From Yamadazyma tenuis (lineage: Eukaryota; Ascomycota; Pichiomycetes; Serinales; Debaryomycetaceae): a DNA stretch of 64,000 bases. The stretch's first letter is position 1. The number at the start of each line of letters is the position of its first letter. This document shows, piece after piece, positions 36,277 through 45,727 of the stretch. Where the stretch lies: assembly GCF_029203305.1 (NCBI RefSeq), contig NC_089463.1, positions 372,001 to 436,000 on the forward strand, in the 5' to 3' direction. A program made the position numbers and the translations under genes. Under the pieces are notes generated by a model, which did no database searches, was not told the DNA's origin, and saw nothing but the letters and a program-made list of their open reading frames with translations.

Positions 36277-39200
36277 CTAATCGTAGATATCTATAGGGGG
36301 GATTCTATCGGTATTGTAGAACCAATTTCCACCGTCCAATTCCCTCAGAAGCCAGTCGGTTGGGAATATAACCAAATTACCCTGGATCTCACTCAAGATT
36401 CGTTCGGCAGTTTCTCTATCAAAAATACGATCTCCAGCAGCCACCCTCTTTCTGGAACTAAATGCACGTCTTCTTCGGGTGAAGCCACTGCCATTAGCAC
36501 TGCCGTTAGCGACACCATTGGAACCACTACCAAGGCCTAGTTCGGTACCGTCCGCGAGCTCGCCCAGCAACTCGGGGTCTTCGGGAATGGTGTTGTGGTA
36601 CACAAATTTGAAGCTCAGTTTCTTGGAGATATTCTCAGTTGGTTGACCCAAAGTAACAGTTTCGTTCTTGGCTGATCCAATATTGATACCAGTGCTACCA
36701 GATGTATCGTTGGAATCCCTCATTTCATTTTCAGACTCCTGGTCCGAATCCTCACTGGAATTTTCTCCAAAAAGATGTCTTTCACTTTTGCGTTTGGAAT
36801 CTTGCATTTGAGCAGTGATAAAAGCTTTCTGAAGCTTCGAGAACCCTTTATAATCGGCCCATGTCAACACAGTATCATCAGGCTGAGTATGGAACACCAT
36901 TCGAAAGATTTCGGTATTTCTTCTTGCATGTTCAAACCATAAGTCTTCATAGAAATCGAAGCTTATAGGGTCTTCGAACAGGTAAGGATCAACAAATTTA
37001 GTGAAGTTCCCTGCATCCTTGGGACTGATTGAGTTTATAAGGGCTTGAGCTCCTGCTTCATTGAGTGAAACTATCGGCACATTTGCAGAAAACTCAGCAG
37101 AATCTGGCTTTTTGTCGTTGGATGGAAGATTTGTGGTACTGGGGTGACCATTACTATGGGAGCCATTAATAGCACTTCCATTTTGGTGCAAAGTCCCATT
37201 TGTATTTGCAGAAGAAGCCGATGTAGGCTTACTCCCAATACCAGTGACTTCCGAAATATCTTTAGGTGCTTCTACAGAACCTTCGACCGATGAAACAGGC
37301 TTTGTTTTTTCGTCCACTTTACTGTCAGCTGAACTAGGAGGTGAAGGTCCACCAAACAAATTGACCGGTGGCATACCTGCTTTGGCCCGCTTCTTGTTTT
37401 CTTCATCTTGATACTCCCTCTGAGTAGCAGAAACTCTCTGTAGGTAGGAAACTTTCTTTAAAAGAACCCATCTTTCTTTGTTTCTTTCGTGAATTATGCG
37501 TTCAGAATCCTCATCCATCTCGTCCGACATATCGAAATCGTCTCCTTCAAGGAACTCAGCTATGTTTTCGATGTCCGGTAATACGGTGGAATGAGGATTG
37601 GTTTTCATGATTTTATGGGTCAAGTCCTTCAAAAACCTGGTGCTGTTCAACCTGGCTGTCTTGGCTAATCTGGTTTTATACTTATCCAAGCCAAGTCCAT
37701 AGACATCTCTTTTGTGCACCTCGCTGTGCTGGACACGTGCATCATACGACTGCTTTTTCTTATCACGAATACCTCTATTCGCTTCATAAGTTCCAGTCCT
37801 GTTATTAAATGAAATTGGCAAAGGGATGGGAGTTGGGTTATTGTCTTGAGCTTCGAGCTCATCAATATCTTCCATGGGGACAGGGTCGGCAACAAGGTCT
37901 GACTTATTGACCTTTTGGAAGGTTTTCCATCTAAAAGTACCTTCTGACTCACCCAAAATATCTCTCGAAGCAAGTTCAACCATAGCAGAAAGGATTCTAT
38001 ATTTGCTATCTTTGAAGTGATTCGTAGCTGCTTTGATACCTTCGCTGGTGCAAGCATGTTCTTCGAATCTTCTGAACCTTCTCTCAACAATATCAACGAT
38101 ATCGACATGCACACCCAAATGTTCCCTCATAAGCCTGATTCTCAAAGTATGAGCAAACTTTCCGGCTGTATAATCTTTTCCGGCCATTTTGGTTTGGATA
38201 GTTTCTCTGTCTCTAACTAATGCCGCCATTTCAGAATCCCTGATACCTCTCATCGACCGTTCATTGATGTTGGCACTTCCAATAATAGCAGCTCTATCAT
38301 CAATAATCATGATCTTGGCATGAATATACAACTGTTCGGTGACAAGGGTTCTATTGGGGCCGATTCTACCCCATTTCCTCAATGAGAAGAACTGGATGTA
38401 GTCGTCAGGCTCAATACCATACTTTCTAAGTTTGGCAAAAATAGAGGTTTGACCTCTTGAAATCGACATGAATTGGCATTGCATAATAACTCTCATAGAA
38501 GAAGCATCAGGCTGATCCACCTGGGATTGGAATCCAGGCATCAATGGAATTATTATAACCGCTCTCCATGGTGTTCCTTCATTATGGGCACGAATGATTC
38601 TATCCACAAGAGCATCTCCGATTCTGTTTTCGATTTCATTACCATCTATTTCACAAGAAGTAACGAAGAACTGGTTTTCGATATATACAAAATGTTCTGA
38701 AGTCTCAATTAACTTCAAATATGCATTTTGAATACTCTGTTCATGCTCTTTCAATCCCAAAGACCAATTACCCGAAGATCTCAAGAGCTGAACCTCACAA
38801 GAGCCTCCAAGGTTAAGTAACTTTTCTTCTTGCTCGGTGAAATCGGAAGGTGGTGTCAACAAAGGTGTGAACCTACTTGGTCTTTTCTGTCTCAACAAGT
38901 AGTTCCATCTCTGAACAAAATGACGAGCCAAGTCCCTAGCAACTTTCCCGGATGTAAGCATATGGACATCATGCCATGGCATTCTTGGAGTTGTGGTTCT
39001 ATCATACATGGATTCGTAAGGTTTATCAAGACCAAAAAAGTCCTTGACTCTTGGGTTTGAGTAATCCTTTCCAGGGAAGATCTGAAAGTCGGTGAAGTCT
39101 TGTTCGGTTGGTACATGGTCATTGTCAAGGACAGAGAAACTGATTCCAGAATCATCGGTTATAACATGGTCAGGGGTATCAAATCTACCGTAACATAAGT

Positions 39201-41421
39201 CAATTCCTCCAATGAAAGCAACCGTCAGATCTACAACACATAGTTTCTCATGATGAGCCCAGAAGTAGGTGTTCTGCAAAAGTTGATTAGGAGATCTGAT
39301 AACATGGATATTCTCATCATGAAGTGATAAAAGGGAATGCTTGGTGTATAAGGAGTCAGTGGAAACCGTCGAACCGACATTTCTGTAAAGAATCACGAAA
39401 ATCTTAACTCCTTGCTTGGCTTTACGTTGAAGAAGTCTATCAATTCTCCATTGCTGGTTGCCATTTGCTGGTCGTCTCAAATAAAGTTCAGGAGAAAGCC
39501 ACCAATCATGAATATAAACCACATCTTTGGCCATTTCAATCGCTGATGAAATGGCCCAAAAGTAGTCTCTTCCATCAACAAACCACTGAGCATAACAGTT
39601 GTCACGGACAGGAGCAAAAGAATCAAAACGGTTCTTCTTCGACCACACAGTGGAGTTTTTCATCTCAAATAAAGAATTGATCCAAAGCTTTTGCTCTTTT
39701 TGTGATTTTGGAAGCAATGAGAGCTTTCTCTCGGAGTTTTCAATGACAATCTTCAAATGCTTGAAAACTGCATGCTTATGAGCCTCATCTCCATTCTCAC
39801 TTGCAACTTTCTGTTCAACTGAATCGTCATCATAGTCCGAGTCGTCATCGTCTTTGAAAAACTGGTCTCCTTTGTAAGTAATTCTGAATTTATGGTCAAC
39901 AAGGAACACCTCAAGCGGTAACGTGGAGTTGATATCCGAGACGTACATTATGTAGCTGTTTCGGACCAAAAGCCATTTTTCCAGTCGTCTATCGATCATA
40001 CCCTTTAAATCATTTGCCTTGAAATGGCCAACTCTCCATCCCTGAGACTTGGCTGTACCTCCTATATGAACCACACCCTGTTTACCAATGAACCCTGTTT
40101 CATAACTCAACAAAGAGGAAATCGGAGAGATCTCCAAGAAATGAAATAATCTATTCGACTGAGGCTTTAACGCAACCAACTTGATCAACTCATTCAAATA
40201 GTTGACCACTTGGTGGATATAGTCCTGGTTCTTGGAAATCCTTACCCTCAAGGCTTCTGGGTTCTGGTCGAAAAGCTCACTAGAAGAGGCTGATGAGTGG
40301 GATAAATGTGCTCTAAGACTGGCCAACTGACCAAGACTTATGGCTGAATGCATATCCTCATGCTGATGATCGTGGCCCTCGTGATTCAAGTATTCATTCA
40401 ATGCTGGTTTGATGGAGTTTGTTCTTGCGTATCGGGTCAAGAGATTCCCATCCTGGTTGTTTCTTCGCAAGGGAGGAATGGGGTATTTGGGGAGTTCCGA
40501 GTTCTTATTACGCACCACCTCTTTCCTCCAGTTATCAAGCTTGAATCTCGAGTGCAAATAGAGAAGGTCTTTGGCAGTACGTTCCACCGACCATTTCATT
40601 CTCTGGGGACCGACCCCGTACTCCAAGTCGATCCGGAACTTTCTGTTCTTGGTGAGAATGGTATTGGAGATATCCGTAACTCGGAATCCCAATAAACTCA
40701 AGAGTAAAGGGGCTCTGGAAAGACCTGTCTCGTCTTCCAACAAACAAGATGCCATGAGGCTGATGGCTGGCGGCCCGAAGGCCAAGGCACCGACCAACTG
40801 CTGGGCCCGTTGGCCCGTGAAGAGATCTTCGTCTTCTTGTTCAGGCTCTTCGTCAGGTATGGTGATGATCGACTGTTTTTTTTCTCTATCCTTGGTTCTT
40901 TTACGGAAAAGATGGAACTTCCTCTTGGACTTCTTGTCTTCATCGTTGATGTTCTGGGCATGGTCGGCGTTTCGAAACATGCTGGGGAGGAAAGACGATA
41001 GCGTCTGGTTTCGTTCTATTTGCTCTTCTTCCACCTGCTGTTCACCCTCCCCGTTGGGAACAATATCCTCACGTTCATCTTCGGATGGCACGTACTCTGC
41101 ACGGTCCCGCTCCATCTCTCCCTCGTCCGAATACCGCAATTGCAACGGATCGTCTCGACTGAATAGAAATTGGATGGGGTTACCGATAGTATAGGAGGGG
41201 CCCTCATCTGACCCGAGGCTGCTTCGGCGGTGAGATTTGGGGCGGCTTTGATGGGATGCCTCTGAGGTGCTGGAGATGCTTTTGTAGATGTCGTCAAAGT
41301 GGCTGGACTCTCGAAGTGGTTTACCGTTGGAGAGGCTGAGCGACTGGGACTGAGAATTTGAAGCAGGGGGGTCTGCTTTCGAAGCCTCCAGCATTTTCGG
41401 CGGCGGGTTCTCAATCGGCAT
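36277..41421 (-). CDS. SPO14: SPO14, phospholipase D1
   Basis: The 1714-residue protein has a long disordered N-terminus, a PX-like domain (about residues 250-345, RIDLEYGVGPQRMKWSVERT), a PH domain (about 440-600) and the PLD core. The two HKD motifs are HHEKLCVVDLTVAFIGG near 722 and HAKIMIIDDRAAIIGSA near 1033. The C-terminus contains a PLD-specific tail after a Ser/Asn-rich insert (about 1380-1470). Spo14 cleaves phosphatidylcholine to phosphatidic acid, acts at the prospore membrane and in Sec14-bypass secretion. The start ATG is at 41419-41421 (MPIENPPPKML). Confidence 0.96.
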   Translation of the reverse strand: MPIENPPPKMLEASKADPPASNSQSQSLSLSNGKPLRESSHFDDIYKSISSTSEASHQSRPKSHRRSSLGSDEGPSYTIGNPIQFLFSRDDPLQLRYSDEGEMERDRAEYVPSEDEREDIVPNGEGEQQVEEEQIERNQTLSSFLPSMFRNADHAQNINDEDKKSKRKFHLFRKRTKDREKKQSIITIPDEEPEQEDEDLFTGQRAQQLVGALAFGPPAISLMASCLLEDETGLSRAPLLLSLLGFRVTDISNTILTKNRKFRIDLEYGVGPQRMKWSVERTAKDLLYLHSRFKLDNWRKEVVRNKNSELPKYPIPPLRRNNQDGNLLTRYARTNSIKPALNEYLNHEGHDHQHEDMHSAISLGQLASLRAHLSHSSASSSELFDQNPEALRVRISKNQDYIHQVVNYLNELIKLVALKPQSNRLFHFLEISPISSLLSYETGFIGKQGVVHIGGTAKSQGWRVGHFKANDLKGMIDRRLEKWLLVRNSYIMYVSDINSTLPLEVFLVDHKFRITYKGDQFFKDDDDSDYDDDSVEQKVASENGDEAHKHAVFKHLKIVIENSERKLSLLPKSQKEQKLWINSLFEMKNSTVWSKKNRFDSFAPVRDNCYAQWFVDGRDYFWAISSAIEMAKDVVYIHDWWLSPELYLRRPANGNQQWRIDRLLQRKAKQGVKIFVILYRNVGSTVSTDSLYTKHSLLSLHDENIHVIRSPNQLLQNTYFWAHHEKLCVVDLTVAFIGGIDLCYGRFDTPDHVITDDSGISFSVLDNDHVPTEQDFTDFQIFPGKDYSNPRVKDFFGLDKPYESMYDRTTTPRMPWHDVHMLTSGKVARDLARHFVQRWNYLLRQKRPSRFTPLLTPPSDFTEQEEKLLNLGGSCEVQLLRSSGNWSLGLKEHEQSIQNAYLKLIETSEHFVYIENQFFVTSCEIDGNEIENRIGDALVDRIIRAHNEGTPWRAVIIIPLMPGFQSQVDQPDASSMRVIMQCQFMSISRGQTSIFAKLRKYGIEPDDYIQFFSLRKWGRIGPNRTLVTEQLYIHAKIMIIDDRAAIIGSANINERSMRGIRDSEMAALVRDRETIQTKMAGKDYTAGKFAHTLRIRLMREHLGVHVDIVDIVERRFRRFEEHACTSEGIKAATNHFKDSKYRILSAMVELASRDILGESEGTFRWKTFQKVNKSDLVADPVPMEDIDELEAQDNNPTPIPLPISFNNRTGTYEANRGIRDKKKQSYDARVQHSEVHKRDVYGLGLDKYKTRLAKTARLNSTRFLKDLTHKIMKTNPHSTVLPDIENIAEFLEGDDFDMSDEMDEDSERIIHERNKERWVLLKKVSYLQRVSATQREYQDEENKKRAKAGMPPVNLFGGPSPPSSADSKVDEKTKPVSSVEGSVEAPKDISEVTGIGSKPTSASSANTNGTLHQNGSAINGSHSNGHPSTTNLPSNDKKPDSAEFSANVPIVSLNEAGAQALINSISPKDAGNFTKFVDPYLFEDPISFDFYEDLWFEHARRNTEIFRMVFHTQPDDTVLTWADYKGFSKLQKAFITAQMQDSKRKSERHLFGENSSEDSDQESENEMRDSNDTSGSTGINIGSAKNETVTLGQPTENISKKLSFKFVYHNTIPEDPELLGELADGTELGLGSGSNGVANGSANGSGFTRRRRAFSSRKRVAAGDRIFDRETAERILSEIQGNLVIFPTDWLLRELDGGNWFYNTDRIPPIDIYD

Positions 41422-41424
41422 CAA

Positions 41425-41678
41425 CGTAGACTTGGTGGGTTATGCCAATGGGAGAAGCAGAAAGTCTTGGATGGTTGTTTTGTTTGTGGAGCCTAACCGA
41501 TTGCCAAATAAACGATAGTGAAATTTTGGTGCGAAGTGAGAGTTGATGAGAGCAACACCAGAGAAACTAATACACAAAAGACATGTTTTACTATACAATC
41601 CATCTGTTGTTTAACAGGTAGCTAAATGGTGGTGAAATATCCTTATACCAAGTGATAAATACCTGGTCCCAGGGCCAT
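41425..41678. promoter_or_regulatory. SPO14 promoter and 3' side of the DOPA-dioxygenase-like gene
   Basis: A 254-bp gap between two minus-strand genes. I see nothing beyond A/T-rich sequence and no recognised site. Confidence 0.3.
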
Positions 41679-42089
41679 TTAATGTAAGTATTCGGTATTG
41701 AGTCGGAGCTTGTGGCCCAACCAAAGAGCATTCTGCGTGTGGTCCAAGAGATCATTACCAGTACGGGGGTGAATTAGCACCGAGAGCAGGCCGTGGTTCA
41801 TTTGGTAGAAGGGAACTATTTTTGCAAAAACCTCTGGTTTAGAAAAGTCGATTTCAAACATGCAAGTAGGGTGCGGTCCTATAGCTTTGTCCCATAATTT
41901 ATACACCCTGATATCACCTGCCTCCACTTCGGGTGCAAATTCATCAAGGACCTTTTGTCTTAGCTGGGCAGCAAACTCTGCTTGCGCAGGACTACTGGCG
42001 TGCCAATAGGTGTGGATGTCGTAGGATTTGATGTCACCGTAGAAAGAAGTCATTGAATTAGGGAGGTTTTGCAGCAGACGTCGCCGCAT
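41679..42089 (-). CDS. DOPA 4,5-dioxygenase-family protein
   Basis: The 136-residue protein carries the family phrases YDIHTYWHASSPAQAEFAAQLRQKVLDEF, GPHPTCMFEIDF and SVLIHPRTGNDLLDHTQNALWLG. The PHP and HTxNALWLG histidines are the family signature. The family members cleave extradiol bonds of catechols such as DOPA in plants and basidiomycetes; many ascomycete members have unknown substrate. Length (about 120 from the inner ATG) is normal. Two starts are possible: 42089 (with MRRRLLQNLPNS) or 42053 (MTSFYGDIKS). The inner one gives the standard N-terminus; the outer adds a short basic leader. Confidence 0.8.
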   Translation of the reverse strand: MRRRLLQNLPNSMTSFYGDIKSYDIHTYWHASSPAQAEFAAQLRQKVLDEFAPEVEAGDIRVYKLWDKAIGPHPTCMFEIDFSKPEVFAKIVPFYQMNHGLLSVLIHPRTGNDLLDHTQNALWLGHKLRLNTEYLH

Positions 42090-43205
42090 TTATAGCGGAT
42101 ATATTGGTTTTCGCAGCTTACTAAATTTAGTAAAAATTAATAAGCATTTCTCCACAGCGTAAGCACCAAACATATTTTGTATCAAGGTTGGGGAATCCAA
42201 AGAGGTCCCGGAGACTTGATAAGTGAGGGAGCAACTTGAATCTGGGGGTTTTAGTGGTGGTATCAGACTGGATTTGTTATTGGAGACAATATGACTTCAG
42301 TCATATAACGTTGATGGGGAATGCTGATGAAGGTGAAAGGGAGATTTATTTTAGAGAAGGTTTCTGAGGCTCTTGATGAAGGCTTGTTTTTGGTTTAGTA
42401 GGTTAGTAGTGTAAAGAACGCTGAATTGAGACGAACAGATATCAACCAACTCAAGCCATTGAGCCATAGCCTTGTATATACAAAGGCCTTAATACAACCG
42501 GTTCGTCCCAGTGGATATGGTTATCGTCGGACTGTAATAAAATATGGTCTTTAGGGGTAACGGAGCACTTCTTGTGATTGCTATGTTCGCTATGTCCAGA
42601 ATCCTTGACAACTATAATGTTAACTCAAGTGCATCGATGTTCACTCCTCCAAGATTGGGTTCGGGAATGCTACTTCGAAGAAAGACATGCCACAGAGCGG
42701 ATTTTGGATGTTGACGAGTACAATAATGTTTACTTGATACACAAGGAAATTGAAGTGCAATATCCCCGAGGATATGGAGATTTGATTATAGGTAATGCTA
42801 TTATATCAAGGTTTATCGTAGTCGGTTGAACGTTGGTTTGTAATGGCAGTTGGTTTAGTAGGTTAATTTTCCAGTTTTGGGAACAGGTCTAGTAGGTATG
42901 AAAGGTTAGTTGGTTCAATAGGTTTAATAGGTTCTAGTTAATATACTTACGACTATGAATGCCTCCTACAACCCGTGATATTTACCAACCTATATTCATC
43001 AAGTCATTCATATATACGGTGGTCCTGAGTCAATCTGGTTCTATTATTTTCCTCTCTAACTTTCAAATCTCTCGTGCTATTTACAGCAATGGAACCGACT
43101 ACCTTTCTGCCAATGCCATGATGTAGGACAACATTTATCGTAACATCCACAAACTTAAGAACCAGCTTAGTGAGAAATACACCAAATTGACGGTACCAAA
43201 GGGTC
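42090..43205. other. intergenic region with dispersed short repeats
   Basis: The 1.1 kb between two minus-strand genes holds no supportable protein, tRNA or snoRNA. The only structure is a TGGTTTAGTAGGTTA repeat at 42391-42405 and 42851-42865. A cluster of related GGTTTAATAGGTT / GGTCTAGTAGGT sequences fills 42850-42945. It contains the promoter of the DOPA-dioxygenase-like gene. A plus-strand frame at 42578-42829 has no domain features and I leave it out. Confidence 0.5.
42850..42945. repeat. degenerate TAGTAGGTT repeat cluster
   Basis: Within about 95 bp the motif (G)GTTTAGTAGGTTA and variants (GGTCTAGTAGGTA, GGTTCAATAGGTT, GGTTTAATAGGTT) recur four to five times. A distant exact 15-nt copy lies at 42391-42405. 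It looks like slippage-derived low-complexity DNA. Confidence 0.45.
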
Positions 43206-43760
43206 TCACTGCACCAGACTGGGACCAGTCCCGTCCTCAAGATCTTGCATCTTAATGTTCACAAACTCCTCACCATCAGTTCGGCCTGTATTTTCCACCT
43301 CCAGACGTGCCAATTTACGGTACCGCCCTGCCCGGGCCCGACGCACCGTATACGCATGGGCGGAGGCTGCCACCACGAGCCCTAAGAAACTACCGCCAAG
43401 GTTGGCCATAATGTCGTACACGTCAAACTTCCTGCTGGGGTTGACGATAGACTGAACAATTTCCAGCACCACACTCGACCCGACACACCATAAGCACGTG
43501 ACAAGACGAAGCGTCTTCAACGACTTGTGGTGGGTGTCGATGATAAAGTAGAATTCAATTGCAAGAACAAAAAATACACTAAAATGGAGAAACTTATCGT
43601 ACTCAAAATGAATCAGGGCAAACCCCAAATATGCTGCAAGAGCAAGGGTAAGAGCAAAGACTGAGTTAAAGAGTTAGTATGGGCCGTGGTATGAGGGTTA
43701 CTTGATTCGAACACTTGTGTCACACGTACCAATTGCAACGGGAATACGGACGGAAACCAT
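43206..43760 (-). CDS. VanZ-like small membrane protein, one intron
   Basis: Splicing joins exon 1 (43760-43730, MVSVRIPVAI) to exon 2 (43660-43206) to give 161 residues. The spliced N-terminus supplies the first hydrophobic helix (VAIVFALTLALAAYLGFAL). Then come VanZ-type features: DKFLHFSVFFVLAIEF, a WCVGSSVVLEIVQSIVNPSRKFDVYDIMANLGGSFLG block and a hydrophilic tail. The E-x2-Q and D-x2-D-x2-N pattern is shared with bacterial VanZ/phosphotransbutyrylase-type membrane proteins. The function is unknown; S. cerevisiae YJR112W-A is a possible relative. Without the intron the frame lacks an ATG near its start, so exon 1 is needed. A short gap separates it from divergent MRX8. Confidence 0.75.
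43661..43729 (-). other. spliceosomal intron of the VanZ-like gene
   Basis: On the minus strand the 69-nt intron starts GTACGT, contains the perfect yeast branch site TACTAAC (43679-43673) and ends AACTCAG. The distance from branch A to 3' splice site is about 13 nt. It restores an ATG and completes a membrane helix. All three signals are at the right place, so the call is strong. Confidence 0.85.
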
Positions 43761-43837
43761 GGCTGTGGTTTAGGAAATCATGATTTAGTTTGCGCGCGGC
43801 CAAGCATTTGCTGCATATTGTGAGCAGCTAATAGTGA

Positions 43838-44893
43838 ATGTTTAGTGTACGCCATGGTACGACTTTTCCCAGTTGTAGGGCACTCATGATGCAAACCCAC
43901 ATTCCACAGCACGTGAGAACATACTCCATCAGCTATTTGACGGAATCAATCCCTCCACCCCCACCCTTATCTTCACCTCACCCAAAGCTCATCTCTTCTG
44001 TCAACCACCCCAAAACAGTTTCACATCTCATCGTGACACCCAAGTCACTCACCAATACCTTCAGACACCAAGACTATGCGCCGGTGTCAGGACAACTTTT
44101 GAACGTAACCCAAAAATTGTTTTTGGGTGCAAAACCAAGACTCGAGTGGACTCTCGCAGACTACAAGGAGATCCCTGACATTAAGGCCATAGCCAAAGCA
44201 GCCGAAAACCCGGCGTATAAGTTCAAGGCACCCATACTTCCCGAGGTGCTCTTTCTTGGTCACACAAATTCCGGTAAGTCGTCACTTATCAACAATCTTC
44301 TTCTAAACTCCAAAGACAGTAGGACCCTTGGAGCGTCCACCGAGTATGCATTTGTGAGCAACAAGGCCGGATACACCCAAACCATGAACTGCTTCAATGT
44401 GGGCAACCGGTTCCGGCTCATAGATAGCCCTGGGTATGGCCAATTTGGTAAGGAGGAACAGGGCCAGATGGTGGTGGAGTATATCGAAAGACGTAAAGTG
44501 CTACGAAGAGCCTACCTCCTCATCGACAGCTCCCACGGGCTCCGGGACGAGGATACACAGATCCTAGGACTCTTGGTGACAGCAGGAGCGCCGTTTGAGG
44601 TGGTGTTCACGAAGGTGGACATGGTGATTTTGAAAATCATGAAGGCCCATGGGGTGATCACCAAGAAGGTGGTGGATTTAGCATCTCGAGAAGCCAACGT
44701 TTTGGCGGTGGAGCATGCCAACGCAGAGGTGGTCCGATACTATGAGTCGTTGATTGAAAATGCTAATCTATTGAACTTGCCTACACTACCTCGACTCTTT
44801 TTCAATAATGCCGTGGCCAACAAAATGGTTCAAGGACGGTGGGGTTACAAAGAGATCCGGACATCCATCGTCGAGAGTTGTGGTCTTTCGTAA
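43838..44893 (+). CDS. MRX8: MRX8-like mitochondrial EngB-family GTPase
   Basis: The 351-residue protein has a 70-residue leader with mitochondrial character, a linker and then an EngB/YihA-type GTPase domain. The motifs are GHTNSGKSS (G1), NKAGYTQTMN (G2), DSPGYGQFG (G3) and FTKVDM (G4). EngB proteins help assemble the large ribosomal subunit in bacteria; yeast Mrx8 associates with the mitochondrial translation/expressosome machinery. The protein ends with KEIRTSIVESCGL, a typical EngB C-terminus. Its promoter is the 77-bp gap to the divergent VanZ-like gene. Confidence 0.9.
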   Translation: MFSVRHGTTFPSCRALMMQTHIPQHVRTYSISYLTESIPPPPPLSSPHPKLISSVNHPKTVSHLIVTPKSLTNTFRHQDYAPVSGQLLNVTQKLFLGAKPRLEWTLADYKEIPDIKAIAKAAENPAYKFKAPILPEVLFLGHTNSGKSSLINNLLLNSKDSRTLGASTEYAFVSNKAGYTQTMNCFNVGNRFRLIDSPGYGQFGKEEQGQMVVEYIERRKVLRRAYLLIDSSHGLRDEDTQILGLLVTAGAPFEVVFTKVDMVILKIMKAHGVITKKVVDLASREANVLAVEHANAEVVRYYESLIENANLLNLPTLPRLFFNNAVANKMVQGRWGYKEIRTSIVESCGLS

Positions 44894-44965
44894 TGGTCTG
44901 TTTTCACGTATATTTACTTATAGCTCATGACTTAATTGTACAATAAAAGGATAACCTTGTCGTGT

Positions 44966-45592
44966 TTAACTTCTTCCACCGAAGCCACCTCTACCGCCTC
45001 TGGACCCACCAAAGCCACCTCTGGATCCTCCAAAACTGCCTCTAGAACCACCTCTAGAACCACCAAAACCTCCTCTCGAACCACCTCTTCCTCCGAAACC
45101 TCCTCTTGAACCACCAAAACCACCTCTGGAGCCACCTCTGGAGCCTCCGAAGCCTCCTCTACCACCTCTGGCTCCGCCGAAACCACCTCTGCTACCACCA
45201 GCACTCTTTGGTCTTTTTGGCTTAGGACCATATTCCTTAGGCTTGGGCAAAAATCTGTCCAACGGTAATAATTTGTCAGGCCCTATGAAAAACTTGTCTC
45301 CTTCCTTGAAGGAGTCGGCTTGTACTCCCTCGGAAGGCTTGATGGTGAAAAACACCTCATTGAGGGGCCCAAGGATCTCATCAACTTTACCAACTTGAGT
45401 CTTATTTTCCAAGTAGATTGGTGCGTTAAAGTATGGGACTTTGGTGTTTATGGACCGGCAAACAATGTCACCTTCACAGGATTTCAAAAATGAGCCCATT
45501 TCCAAGACAGTGTCTGGAGGACCTTGTTGGAATGGGGCACCGCCGGGTCTACCGCCGCGGCCACCTCTAGAACCTCCTCTTCCTCTAAACAT
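44966..45592 (-). CDS. GAR1: GAR1, H/ACA snoRNP protein
   Basis: The 208-residue product has the Gar1 core ([61 protein letters not shown], about residues 25-85) between a short N-terminal RGG tract ([14 protein letters not shown]) and a long C-terminal GGSRGGFGG tract. Gar1 binds Cbf5 and is needed for rRNA pseudouridylation and processing. I use the ATG at 45592 because this puts RGG repeats at the N-terminus as in the family; an upstream in-frame ATG at 45706 would overlap the divergent EDE1 promoter. The DNA repeats of the Gly-rich tail make this stretch internally repetitive. Confidence 0.95.
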   Translation of the reverse strand: MFRGRGGSRGGRGGRPGGAPFQQGPPDTVLEMGSFLKSCEGDIVCRSINTKVPYFNAPIYLENKTQVGKVDEILGPLNEVFFTIKPSEGVQADSFKEGDKFFIGPDKLLPLDRFLPKPKEYGPKPKRPKSAGGSRGGFGGARGGRGGFGGSRGGSRGGFGGSRGGFGGRGGSRGGFGGSRGGSRGSFGGSRGGFGGSRGGRGGFGGRS

Positions 45593-45727
45593 ATTGTGGA
45601 TTCTAAAAATTTTCAGAGGTTTTTTTGCGATGCGATATGAGGTAGCGGTCGTGCAGAGACCGCGCGCGCCCACCTCACCGTCCCACACCTGCCAAAGGGT
45701 GCGCACTTGGTCAATTCCAACACAACC

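Noticed and set aside
42578..42829. 83-codon plus-strand frame in the gap before the VanZ-like gene
   Set aside because: Composition looks random and I see no homology; too short to support.
43691..43730. TTCGAATCA-like sequence (minus strand) resembling a tRNA T-loop
   Set aside because: The flanking bases do not form a T stem and there is no acceptor stem or A-box; it lies inside the intron.
45593..45706. N-terminal extension of GAR1 from the ATG at 45706
   Set aside because: It would run to within 21 bp of the EDE1 start and has no family support; RGG repeats begin at 45592.
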